Positions 45,281 through 55,125 of a stretch of DNA of 64,000 nucleotides are shown in pieces. Made by a program: the position numbers and the translations under genes. The first letter of the stretch is position 1. Each line of letters begins with the position of its first letter. Location: NCBI GenBank assembly GCA_022410635.1, contig JAJVDF010000001.1, positions 12,944,080-13,008,079 of the forward strand, read 5' to 3'. The notes below the pieces were generated by a model that saw only the letters and a list, made by a program, of their open reading frames with translations, had not been told where the DNA came from and searched no databases. The stretch comes from Tretioscincus oriximinensis. Taxonomy: Eukaryota > Chordata > Lepidosauria > Squamata > Gymnophthalmidae.

Positions 45281-46548
45281 TGGATAATCCTGATGTAAGG
45301 AGTGAGTTGTTGCCAATACACATTGCTTTTTATATGCATACATGTGTGATTGACCCTTCACACCATAGCACTGGAAAATAATACACAATATTAAGTAAAT
45401 GTATAGTTTGGAGTGCAGGGACGTTAGAAGTAGACAATGACACACCACTGTAGTATCGCTGCCAATAAAACTGTATAAAGATATCCATGTGGGTTTCTAG
45501 GCAGTCAACCAAGAAATGGCTTCAACTCAAAAGTACCCAGCAACCCCAACAATAATATTTCCTCTCTTAATACAGAGAGCCTGTGGCTTTAAGTGAGCTT
45601 AAGAAGCAGAGGCAAGATTGGATAAAAAATAAAGCATGAACAAGGGATAAAGGTGAAAAAATGCAGATCATTAGGACTCTAATAGTTGCTTTAATATGCT
45701 TATTAGGGAAGGGCAGCTCCCATAAAAAGCCAGACTAATATATTCCTGGATAAAAAAGCCATATCTTTTTTTCTTTTTTGCATCCAGAAAAATTTGCTGT
45801 TAGATCTCTACTAGCTTCCTTATTCATTATTCTAATAGTACCCTTAATTTAACCAGGCAGCATTGTTGTCAAAGAGCTACACAGTACAGCCGTCACCTTT
45901 CTTGTAATTAATGAAGTGCCCTTTGCATGGCAGACACTATAGGATTTAATTACTGTCTCCACCAATGCCCCCTGCCGATTCTGACTGCTGTAAAATGCAG
46001 AGCCAAGTGACTCCGAGGCAGATGCTGAGAGCTTTTAGGGAAACAACTTCTCCTGCTCTCTTGCCTGCCAGAGATCCTTGTATTAAAAAAGAGAAAATAG
46101 TCTTGAAGAATAGCAGAATACGCTCACTTGCTTGCTGTGTGGAAGTACTGCTTCCTGACTAAAGTTCCCTGTGGATGAGAAGTAGTGAATACAAAATACT
46201 GCATCACTGCACATTAAGGAGAACGCCAGGATCTATGGGAAACAATTTTGGAACAGGAGTGAAGTACATTTTCTGAGTGGCTGTGTTTATAAGAACAAGC
46301 TTATAGCGTTCCATAGGAATTACTCAGTATAATAGCTGACACTAATAAATCCTTACTATAGGGACCTTTAATTCAGATTAGGGGCATGCATAATAAACAT
46401 CAGGGGATCATAGATCTGCACATTAAAGAGGGTTGGTCTGCAATAAGTATATTTACAGGTAGTGTTACAAGCAGTCCTGCCCTGTGTCTGCCCCCCGATC
46501 AAACCCTGCTCTTTTCCAAACCTAGCCTGGTTGAATGTAAAGAGGCAG
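45281..46548. other. No repeat or gene recognised; possible conserved non-coding island
   Basis: The stretch 45850-46160 is of balanced composition with homeodomain-like TAATTAAT and no repeat signature. Conservation cannot be judged from one sequence. Confidence 0.3.
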
Positions 46549-47160
46549 GTTTTTTTTTTTTTTGGATGGATAAGTTTTTATTGCACTATGTATAACATAT
46601 GACAAACAAAACAGCCAACATAAAAACAAACAAGCATAAAGAAAACAAAAAATAAATACATGTGTAACCTCCCTCCCCCCTCCCCCCCAGGAACAGATCT
46701 ATTATGAAACCGTGCACAAATTATAACATTCTCTGCTCGAGGAACATCAAAATTGTTTCTTGTAACAATGGGTGCTCTGTTGGCGATAATCCATATGCTA
46801 TTAATATACTCCATTTATCAGTCCAATGGATGCGAGGTTGTAGACCAACAGTCCGTAATCTTTTTGCTTGTAGTATATCAAACGTCATAAATTCTATTAT
46901 ATAGTTCCACCACAGGTCTAATGTCCATTGCTGTTGATCCTTCCATCCTCTTGCCAGCACCAAATGTCCCGCCAAGATTGAATATTCTATGAACCTTTTA
47001 CAATCCAGTTCTATATTCCACGAATCTGTTAATATGAACAACCATATATCCAGGCTATCTCTTACATCCACATTGGTTATATTTTTAATCTCTAGTGTAA
47101 TTTGTCTCTAGAAGGCCTTTATCCGCAGGCACTCCGCCCACATATGCAGATAACCCCCCC
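46549..47160 (-). mobile_element. L1 LINE 3' end with poly(A) tail, minus strand
   Basis: A T run at about 46549-46563 is the poly(A) tail of a minus-strand element. It is followed by a C-rich 3' UTR piece (46670-46690) and the C-terminal ORF2 region. The GYLHMWAEC then RIKAF segment (47150-47112) is the L1 C-terminal zinc-knuckle region (compare the LH-x-WW-x-C pattern). 5'-truncated just beyond it, with stops in frame. Confidence 0.75.
46721..47071 (-). pseudogene. L1 ORF2 C-terminal fragment
   Basis: A 116-codon open piece, in order: DVRDSLDIWLF, the (LA)RGWKDQQQWTLDLWWN segment typical of the extreme C-terminus of vertebrate L1 ORF2, and a tail ending LFLEQRML-like. It lies downstream of the zinc-knuckle piece at 47150-47112 and is separated from it by a TAG stop near 47110. 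Only the region after RT survives. Confidence 0.65.
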
Positions 47161-47914
47161 AGGGAATCGGAAACGTGTTGGGATGTAAAGTGGCAGTTGA
47201 AAGCAGGCAACTATCAGAACATGATTCTACCACTGGGTGATGCCCAGGCAGAGCAGCAGCTTCTGATCCTGAAGTAGGAGGCATTCTGTGCAGAAGCATA
47301 CCTCCTTATTTGAGACTGTTGCAGGAACAATTAGAACAGTGTTCCAAAGTGTGCCCCAAAATGCATACCCCAGAGGCTCTGTGCCTAAGAACGTTTGTTC
47401 CTAGTTTCTCAAAAGCCTTGGCATTTTTCCTGAAGTTTCCACAAGCTAGTCTAGACCAGCACTGATCTTGCCTATTCTTTTCATGATCAAAATCAATAGG
47501 TCTGGTTGTTACAGACACACTGCTTTTCACCATGTGTCTTTCTGTGCATAAAAACCCTGAAGTAATGCATTCTAATTCTTAATTCTTTCCAACATGGGTC
47601 CCATCACTCAGAAATATAGTGATCACTTACATTATCAGTGATTCACATGATTTCAATTCCTAAAGAGACAATTTATACATCAATGTTTGATTTTAGCTTT
47701 TTTAAATAGAGCTTGTAAGTGCATTATAATTGCATGAATGTCCTTTGCCAAAGTTGAGTGTTGGGTCAGGATGGACTAAAATAATGAAAACCATGTGTCA
47801 TTTGAGGTGGATGACTGAGCAGAGATCAGAGTTTGGCACTTTGGGGCATATTCTGTTAAAAACTACAGAAACAAAAACCAGGTATCTTTTTTCATTTATA
47901 TTCACTATGCCAAA
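47161..47914. other. No recognised feature
   Basis: Flanking sequence of the L1; nothing recognised. Confidence 0.35.
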
Positions 47915-48185
47915 GAAGGTGGCAGAGATGGCTGTTATTCTGTGGTACAGCAAACTGCCTGGAAAGCACACTTTCCCCCTGATATCTCTACCAAGAAAAT
48001 TGCATAGACCGGTTCATGGATTCTGGAAGAGGCTGTAATTCAGAGGTAGAGCTAACTGCCTAGAAAGCACAGAGTTGATGGTTCAAGTACAATCCCTAGA
48101 AGTATATAGTGACGAACTGCATAGAAGTGCCCATCCAGTCTATCAGGATTTGGGCCACAATACAGTGATACCCTACAAGATACAT
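47915..48185 (+). mobile_element. Dimeric tRNA-headed SINE with BovB-type tail, copy 2
   Basis: The first head (GGCTGTTATTCTGTGGTACA then GCAAACTGCCTGGAAAGC) leads into CCAAGAAAATTGCATAGACC. A second head (GAGGCTGTAATTCAGAGGTA, GAGCTAACTGCCTAGAAAGC, GGTTCAAGTACAATCCC) is followed by GAACTGCATAGAAGTGCCCA. It is the same layout as 37812-38150, more diverged. Confidence 0.55.
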
Positions 48186-49139
48186 CAAACAATGAACAGT
48201 TGATGATCGTAGCAGTGGCAATGTGGGATACTCATACCTGTCTGACGGGAAATGATGTTATATCATTTGTCACCATTGTTCTGTAGTATCAAACTAATAC
48301 TATATATCATTTTGGGGGCAGAAGGATCACTCTTCTTCGCTTTGACTGTATTAATGTAATCTTCTCATTCAGACCTTATAAGCCCACATATTATTTCCTC
48401 TGCGTGCAGTTTTCCTAGTTTAGCGGATTAGTAGCAACTGTCTCTTCAAAGGCTATCCAATCAAGAAGAGGTTATTAAAACTAGGGCGCTTTATGACTGA
48501 GAATTAATTAGAGCAGCGTTTTCATGCAAAACATCCAATTTTTTGATTAGCAATGGAGCAGGGTCACAATTAGCACTCTGGGAAGCTTAAATTTCCGCTG
48601 TTTTGATTTTCAGGAAATGAGATTATCAAACAGAGGTCAGATAACTTGACAGCAAAGAAAAGGGGCTGATGGAGAGGGGAGGGAAGTGTGAGATATATAT
48701 AAGAAATTAACTTGTTTATCCTTTCATAAGATAAATAGTTATTAAATATCTGCCAATTCTGTCTAGCTCCTCCTTATTATGCTGATTTTTGTGAGTAGAA
48801 ATTCTGTACCATACCGGTGGGAGACGGATTGCAATGTTTATCTACTGCATTTTGTGTAGGATTGTGATTATGACTTTTGACAATACGTGGGAGAGTTTGT
48901 TTCATCTGTTCTGTAGTGATTTCTGTTTTCTTTGTTTTTTTGGCTGGGAGGTGTTTGTTTATTACCTCTGTATTGTACTCTTCATCTGAAGTCCCAAGAT
49001 AGGACAATACAATTAAAAACAAGTATCAAAACATAAGATTCTTCTGACAGAATTACTATCAGGAATCAAATCATATATTGTAGACCTTCAGAAGTAGGAG
49101 ACTGCTACAGGAAAGGTTCTTTTGCTCCAGGAATGAAGG
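48186..49139. other. No repeat recognised; possible conserved island
   Basis: 48440-48670 reads like AT-rich non-repetitive regulatory DNA (ATTAATTAGAG, GATTAGCAATGG). This is only an impression. Confidence 0.25.
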
Positions 49140-49285
49140 AATTACAAGAAATCCCTGAGTTTGAAGTTCTAAGTACAAGCAGATCTATATGGGAAAAAGT
49201 GTTCAGCTGTTTGAGGCCAAGCCATTTTGGGACTTTATATGTTAAGGTCAACACCTTGAATTGGGTTCAGTAGTGAATTGGTAAG
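49140..49285 (-). mobile_element. L2 LINE coding-end fragment, minus strand
   Basis: TTTGAGGCCAAGCCATTTTG, GGACTTTATATGTTAAGGTC and AACACCTTGAATTGGGTTCA match minus-strand L2 at 62967-63030. Confidence 0.75.
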
Positions 49286-49364
49286 TACATATGAAAAGAA
49301 GATCAGGATTTATTTCCTTCTTGGGAAACAGGTACGATTCTTCTAACTACAAAATACAGAGTGT

Positions 49365-49625
49365 TGAGAGTAGGGGAAGATTTTTACCTCCTCCCTTTGC
49401 TCTAGCATTGTCTAGTTGCACTTGTTGGGTTGCTGTACAAGACAGAATGCAGGACTGGATGCCTCTAAAGTCCATTTGCAGAAAGTCAAGAACAGGCGAA
49501 GGTTTTGCCTTTGCTTTCTGCTTGAGGTGTCCAGAAGCAAATGGTGGATTATTATGTGAGGCAGGATGCTGGATTAGATGGACTATGGCCTGATCTAGCA
49601 GGGCCTATCTTATATTCTTATTATC
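49365..49625 (+). mobile_element. CR1 LINE 3' UTR fragment
   Basis: CTTTCTGCTTGAGGTGTCC, GATGCTGGATTAGATGGACT, ATGGCCTGATCTAGCAGGGC and TTATATTCTTATT make a clear plus-strand CR1 terminus. Confidence 0.85.
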
Positions 49626-50169
49626 TTAATGTCTGCTGCAGTCAACATTGTTATTATCTTTTGGGTTTGGGAAGTTGCCTAACTCAGAAATAGCTTTTGA
49701 ATCAATGCATTTGCTGATGAGATAATTTAAGGTTGACAAAGGCAATTTGTATTTGTTCTTACTGTATTTATTATAAAGCTTTGGCTTCTAGGTTTTTTTT
49801 TAGCCTTGAACATTTGATTTAGACCACGTGCATTTTTCAGGTGCTGTCAGATACAAACCAATAGGACTTTATTTAGTGTTAATTCCATCAAAATGCCCTT
49901 ATTTTCCACTTTCCCAGAAGTTTTGAAGTCCATGAAATAAATAAACAGTTACTATACTCAAAAGATGTATACTGACTTCCATTAGCACTGCCATACAGAC
50001 AGAACAATTCTAGAACTTGCTTTGGACCAGATCCAATGATTCAGATCACAGCCTTTCAGTGCAGAATAGTCCCAAGTCTCTAAGCAAAGCTGGAATTGAC
50101 TAATATTCTGAGGCATTTTGATCTTGTTGCTCTTTCTCCAGGAATTTGAAACATCTTACTTGTCTTTTG
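49626..50169. other. No recognised feature
   Basis: Nothing recognised. Confidence 0.35.
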
Positions 50170-50475
50170 ATGTCTTATTCAAAGAAGATGAAAAGATGAA
50201 TCTACTTTTTAAACCCCGCCCTTCTCATCCAAAGGGACTGGAAGCAGCTTACAAGTTTACTTTTCACCCAAAAACTTACATCTCTCTATCTTCCCACTAG
50301 GTTAATGATGATACTCATTTATTTAATTGAAATGCAGATTACAAATATACTTTCTTTCAAATAGCTGAGTTGGCTAAACCTGAAGGCCAATTGAAGGCAC
50401 TCATCCCTCTCCATGGCTGACACAGGGATCTCGCATTAAAAGACCAGCTCTTAACAATTGCGCCATTTGTACCTT
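50170..50475 (-). mobile_element. SINE family 2, minus strand, near full length
   Basis: On the minus strand the tRNA-like head GGTACAAATGGCGCAATTG, GTTAAGAGCTGGTC leads into CCCTGTGTCAGCCATGG, AGCCAACTCAGCTATTTG, GTAATCTGCATTTCAATT, and a terminus GTAAGCTGCTTCCAGTCCC with GGGCGGGGTTTAAAAAG. The 3' end is like that of SINE family 1, while the head differs. Confidence 0.7.
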
Positions 50476-51689
50476 CAGATAGTCAATAGTTGCTATTAAA
50501 TGGTCAATAGGATTAGCACAGCGAATCCCTTTTCTTTTAAGTTTTCACTCTTGACCTGTCATCTTGATTCACCACTAAAATTCACTTTCAGTTTCTGAAT
50601 TGAAACATTTTTAATATGCTAAAATAAATGTGGCTCGTTTAAGAAATGTTGAGTGAGAAGAGAGGGCTTAGTTTAGAGGAAGTTTTGAATGTTTTTTGTT
50701 GGAGATAAGTTGTTAGAGGAAAGAGGGAGAAAAAGGAAATAAGAAAAGCTTACAAAAGTCTACCAATCTTGGTGACTGGTTTATAAATAATTGTTTATAT
50801 TTAGGTGCCCCCTCCTTTCCTTCCTTTCCTACGCATTTTATATTTTAATGTTTTGTGGAAAGGGAACCATTTCTTAATATCTATTATGTTTTTTCTAAAA
50901 AACAGGCTTGATTATTTTGTGAATATTATTCCATAATATTAAAAGGAATTTTAATTTTGTAGTCACTGGCTTGTGGTTGGCTTTCTGAGAACATAAGGAC
51001 ATTATTTTCAAAATTTAGGTGTGGACTTATATTGCCACAAGCCCATGTTTTATATGGCTTTAAACAGGAAAGAAGGGAATAACATGCACTGTGGGTGTTT
51101 GAAATACAAAAGTTTGCAATAGGAATAGCTACAGCAATACTTTGATCTTCAAGAAAATCTATCTACTTTTAATAAACCCGTTGTTAGTAGTATTGCACTG
51201 AAAAATTAACCGTAAATCACCATAAACCAAAATCTGTAGATAGTACCGTAAATTAAATTCCCTTTGGAGGATTATGATGATAATATGAATTAAATTCCGA
51301 AGTTCAGTTTATTTTTAATATTATGTTAATCTGTGTGTAGCGTTCAATAAGGCAATCCAGAATAGAAGATGTCCTAGGATTAATTAGAAATTATACATTT
51401 ATATTTGGCCATATCTGTGTTGTTGACTTCTGCATTTACTGGTACATCTCTGATCTAATGGGATCTTTCCATTGCTTTTTAAATNAACACAATACTCAAA
51501 CCTCTGCTAGATTTAATATGTGAAGATTAGAATGTTTTGGAAACAAAACATTCTTATCATCATGGATTTGACTGATGAGACCTAAATTGTTTTTGCTTGT
51601 CCAAGCTTGCTGGAATGGTCAGCTTTATATATATTGGTAAGGGAAAAGGCAAACAGTGCTTAGAATTATTCAGAAATAAATTGAAAGAA
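50476..51689. other. No recognised feature
   Basis: The stretch 50640-50900 (AGTGAGAAGAGAGGGCTTAG, GTTTAGAGGAAGTTTTGAAT) resembles 31540-31760 of this window in order and wording, suggesting one further unnamed repeat family. Otherwise nothing is recognised. Confidence 0.4.
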
Positions 51690-51840
51690 AATTTGTGGTG
51701 CATTTAAATACACCTCTTTGGCTGAAGAAACAGGTCTCCTGCCCCTACTTTCTAGCATGGTTGGTTTTTTAATTTGTTAATTCTGTTTTATTGTTAACAT
51801 TCCTGAGACCTTTAGGTATAGGGTCATATATAAATGCATT
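51690..51840 (+). mobile_element. L2 LINE 3' end
   Basis: TACACCTCTTTGGCTGAAGA, GTTAACATTCCTGAGACC and TTTAGGTATAGGGTC match the L2 terminus. Confidence 0.75.
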
Positions 51841-53360
51841 ATTTGCTGCACCTCAAGGAAGATATTGGTATTGACAAGGAATGGGTATTAGAAAAAGATT
51901 TGCCACTCTTGAGGGAGAGAAAGCTTTTAAAGCTTTCTGAAAAACTCTCACTAGGACCTTTTGATCCTGAACCAACATGGTAAATTTTTGTGTCTAAAAT
52001 GGCAGTGTTTAAATACAATAGACCAGAAAATGCTAATAGGTACTTAATGAAATAACTACAGGTCGTGGTTGAAACTACTCTTGAAGAAAAACATCAAGTA
52101 CCTGTTGCAGAATGAAGAGTTTGTTAAGCTCCAAGATTATTATATTCATTGCACTTTAACTTAATTCAAGATACATTTTGCCAATTCAAGGAAGCAGGAT
52201 ATCAGAGGGTTCACTGTGGTCTGAAGCCCTGGAAACAATGAGAAGCTGAAATGTCTTCTACCTATTTACTGAATGCTCTGATCATAAATAACAATTTAGG
52301 CTTAAACATATTAGGCTCTTCAATGTTATTTCATCATGGCACACCCTGTGTAGAACATTTGAACACTGGGAGATTTTCTTTATGAAGGGGAGGATGTATT
52401 ATTACCACTTTCTTTTTTGAAATTTTGCACTCCCTGAAAAATTTGCTCATTGGGGTCCCCCCGCTACCACTAGAGAAAAGGTTTATCCCAAATATGTCTA
52501 AATTCTTTCTCCTTCACCCTTCATTCTTACCTAATCTGCATATAATATATGAAAAATGAAAAAAACTTACCATTATATGCAAAATAACAAGACAGGAGAT
52601 TAACAAAACAACATGACAGAGACTAACAGAGGAGCTACAGGAACTGAGCTTAATAAGACTTTTCAAGCAAAAGCATGTACTTGCTATCTATGGTTAATAT
52701 ACCTTGAGCCCATTCTTATCTGTAACAATAACTAATGTATGTTTTTCATTCTCAGTTGTCGTGATCTATGCCCTTTCCTTGCATTGTGCTGTTAGGGTAC
52801 TATAAAACTTACAGTGACTGGATATCTTCTCTCTTATCATCTAATATTTCTGAATCTGAGTTTTGCAGGGTGAAGAATGTGGGAGCTCAATCAGCTAATA
52901 AACAGGAAAACTTTCCTGTCAAAAATACTTGCCAAATGGAATCGTTTTACAAATAATGTTACGGAATTGATTGAGGCAAGTGCACAAGCATAATCAAAAC
53001 ACAGAGTAATGTTGATTCTTGCTGAATATTTACAAGAATTTTATGGAAAGGGAGAGGATTGTTGTATAATACATCTTTTACACATCTCTTCCGCTGCCAC
53101 TACCTCTAGGACGTAGACCCTTCTTGCACTGGATCATCTTCTGAAATATGTCTGGGAATGCATGCTAGTGTAAATTTCAGGTCCTGAAAAAAGACACAAT
53201 GCAGAATTATAGTAGAATGCTAATGATAAACTACCTTAAAATTTGTATTACTCCACACAGAATTCATACTTTTATGGGGTTCAGCTGCTATCCATTCTGT
53301 TGCTGTAGTGTTGGAAATTNAAGATACTGAGATTATCCTCAACAGCCTAATTCAGGTCTG
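51841..53360. other. No recognised feature
   Basis: Nothing recognised over 1.5 kb. The short frame at 52768-52956 has no supporting motif. Confidence 0.35.
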
Positions 53361-53585
53361 CAGACACGAATGGCTCAGTCGCTTCTTGTACTAGCCTGCA
53401 GCTCTAGCCAACTCAGCTATTTGAAAGAGATACAAATTTGTAATCTGCATTTCAATTAGATAAATGAGTACCATCATTAACCTGACAGGGAAGATAGGAT
53501 AAGATGCAAGCCTTCAGACATAATTTAACTCTGTAAGCTGCTCTGGAAAAGAGCGGAATATAAAAACTCAACTATTCTTCTTCAT
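53361..53585 (+). mobile_element. SINE family 2, plus strand
   Basis: The head GACACGAATGGCTCAGTCGC, then AGCCAACTCAGCTATTTGAA, GTAATCTGCATTTCAATTAG, TGAGTACCATCATTAACCTG, CTGTAAGCTGCTCTGG and a terminus GAATATAAAAACTCAAC with TTCTTC. It shows the complete head-to-tail order of this SINE. Confidence 0.75.
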
Positions 53586-53614
53586 GATAAGTATAGAACT
53601 ATCTCAATATGTTA

Positions 53615-53715
53615 CTATGTCCAGCAAATGGGCTAGTAGCACTTAGAGACTAACAGGAGAAAAGTGGGTGGCATAAGCTTTCGTAGAAACTCTACTCTTT
53701 CAGATGCTTCAGAAT
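53615..53715 (-). mobile_element. Penelope-like terminus, second copy, minus strand
   Basis: TGTCCAGCAAATGGGCTAGT, AGCACTTAGAGACTAACAGG, GGCATAAGCTTTCGTAGAAA match the left end of the 32865 element in the same orientation. The hammerhead-like core lies at 53671-53707 but has one extra A (CTGAAAGA), breaking the consensus. Confidence 0.6.
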
Positions 53716-54019
53716 ATGTTACTATGTGATTTAANATAGTAAACTCAATTTCATCTTTGTTGTAAAGTGTGTTTGCCTTGAAAACTATGCAAAGAAAACA
53801 CAGCAAGGTTGTGACAGGGGATTTCTGACTCTGACCTGGATTTTTACTACCCTAAAAATCTTACCTCCAAATATCTAAACCTCACCCCACATAGTAATAT
53901 TTTTTTCTTTGGCCAGCCCTACGAGCTGGCAGAGTAAGAAAGGAAGGCTTTTTTTTCTGGATTGACCCCATCGCTGATATTAATCTTGCTTTGTATTGTG
54001 CCCTATTCCCAAAGATTTC
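53716..54019. other. No recognised feature
   Basis: Nothing recognised. Confidence 0.35.
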
Positions 54020-54112
54020 AGAACACTTCATTGTTAAGACTCATTTCTTTACCCTTTGGCTGAGGAAATAGTTTCTCTCTTTTTCAACCTTCATTTATAT
54101 TGTTTTAAGAAC
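54020..54112 (+). mobile_element. L2 LINE 3' end fragment
   Basis: TTAAGACTCATTTCTTTACC, CTTTGGCTGAGGAAAT parallels the end of the L2 ORF and its stop. Diverged. Confidence 0.5.
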
Positions 54113-54994
54113 ACTGATTTTTTTCTTTCTTTACAGCCATAACTGCAGAGAGTGGGTCAGAAAAACAAATAAGAATTTATTTATAAGAAACACAGTAGAA
54201 ATAAAGGAGTATTTCTTAGCTTGATGAATTTCTTTATTATGGATTATAATTTTTGTAACTTAGAGGACTTTTTTATTTTCCTATGTACTAAAGAGCAATA
54301 ATACATTAGCGTCATTTAGTACATCCAACTTAGTCATTTGCACCATTAAAAAGCAGTTAGACTTGTAAATTCACAATTTTATCCAACTTTTAAATTATAG
54401 TAGCCGTTGAACTCAAGCGTGCAAACACAGTAAAAGGACATCCTTTCTGATGAGCATCTTGGCTGTCATAACAAATAATGGAAATAAACAGATTTAGATT
54501 CTTTATCTGTTTTGCCCCTATTTTTAATGCTGATGGTTATGTATTTATGGTAATGTACCTTATGATTTGCTTACCGACTTTCTTTGTTTGCTTTTAATGC
54601 TCAGTATTGGTCTGTGAGGGATGTTAAGTCCTCAAATCCTGAGTATTAGGACAAGAATGCTGGCCCAGATCAGCCGACAGAAATAGTAAAAGCCTTTCTA
54701 GCTGGGAGATACATCACCGATAGGGAATATGCTTTCATTTTGCTCATATGTGTAATTTCTTAGTCTTCTGTCAAGACTCTGCTTGCTATTCGGGTATTCA
54801 CTGATTGTAGGATTGTTGTAGGCTAATCGTTTCCTAGGTTACCATGACACTATCTGTTGGCAATGCTTTGCAGCAGGGGAGCTGGATTTGAATGCTAAAA
54901 TGGCACATTCTAAGGGCCTCTACACACTTGGTGATATTCCTTACTAGCAAATGCAGTAAGGACCAGAGGACACTTATTGAAATTGATGAGCACA
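54113..54994. other. No recognised feature
   Basis: Nothing recognised. Confidence 0.35.
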
Positions 54995-55125
54995 AAATGT
55001 AGGATAGGAAAGGGGAAATCTTTTTTCATAGAAGGTCACCAATTTTTGGAATTTACTTCTAGAATAATTAGTAACAGAAACCAGCCAGGATACCTTTAAG
55101 ATGAGAATAGATAAATTCTACCTAC
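54995..55125 (+). mobile_element. CR1 LINE 3' end fragment
   Basis: TTTTTGGAATTTACTTCTAG, AGTAACAGAAACCAGCCAGG and ATACCTTTAAGATGAGAATA align with the 33370-33445 CR1 copy. Confidence 0.55.

Noticed and set aside
47730..48038. 102-codon plus-strand frame
   Set aside because: Its second half is SINE sequence (47915-48185) and the rest shows no motif.
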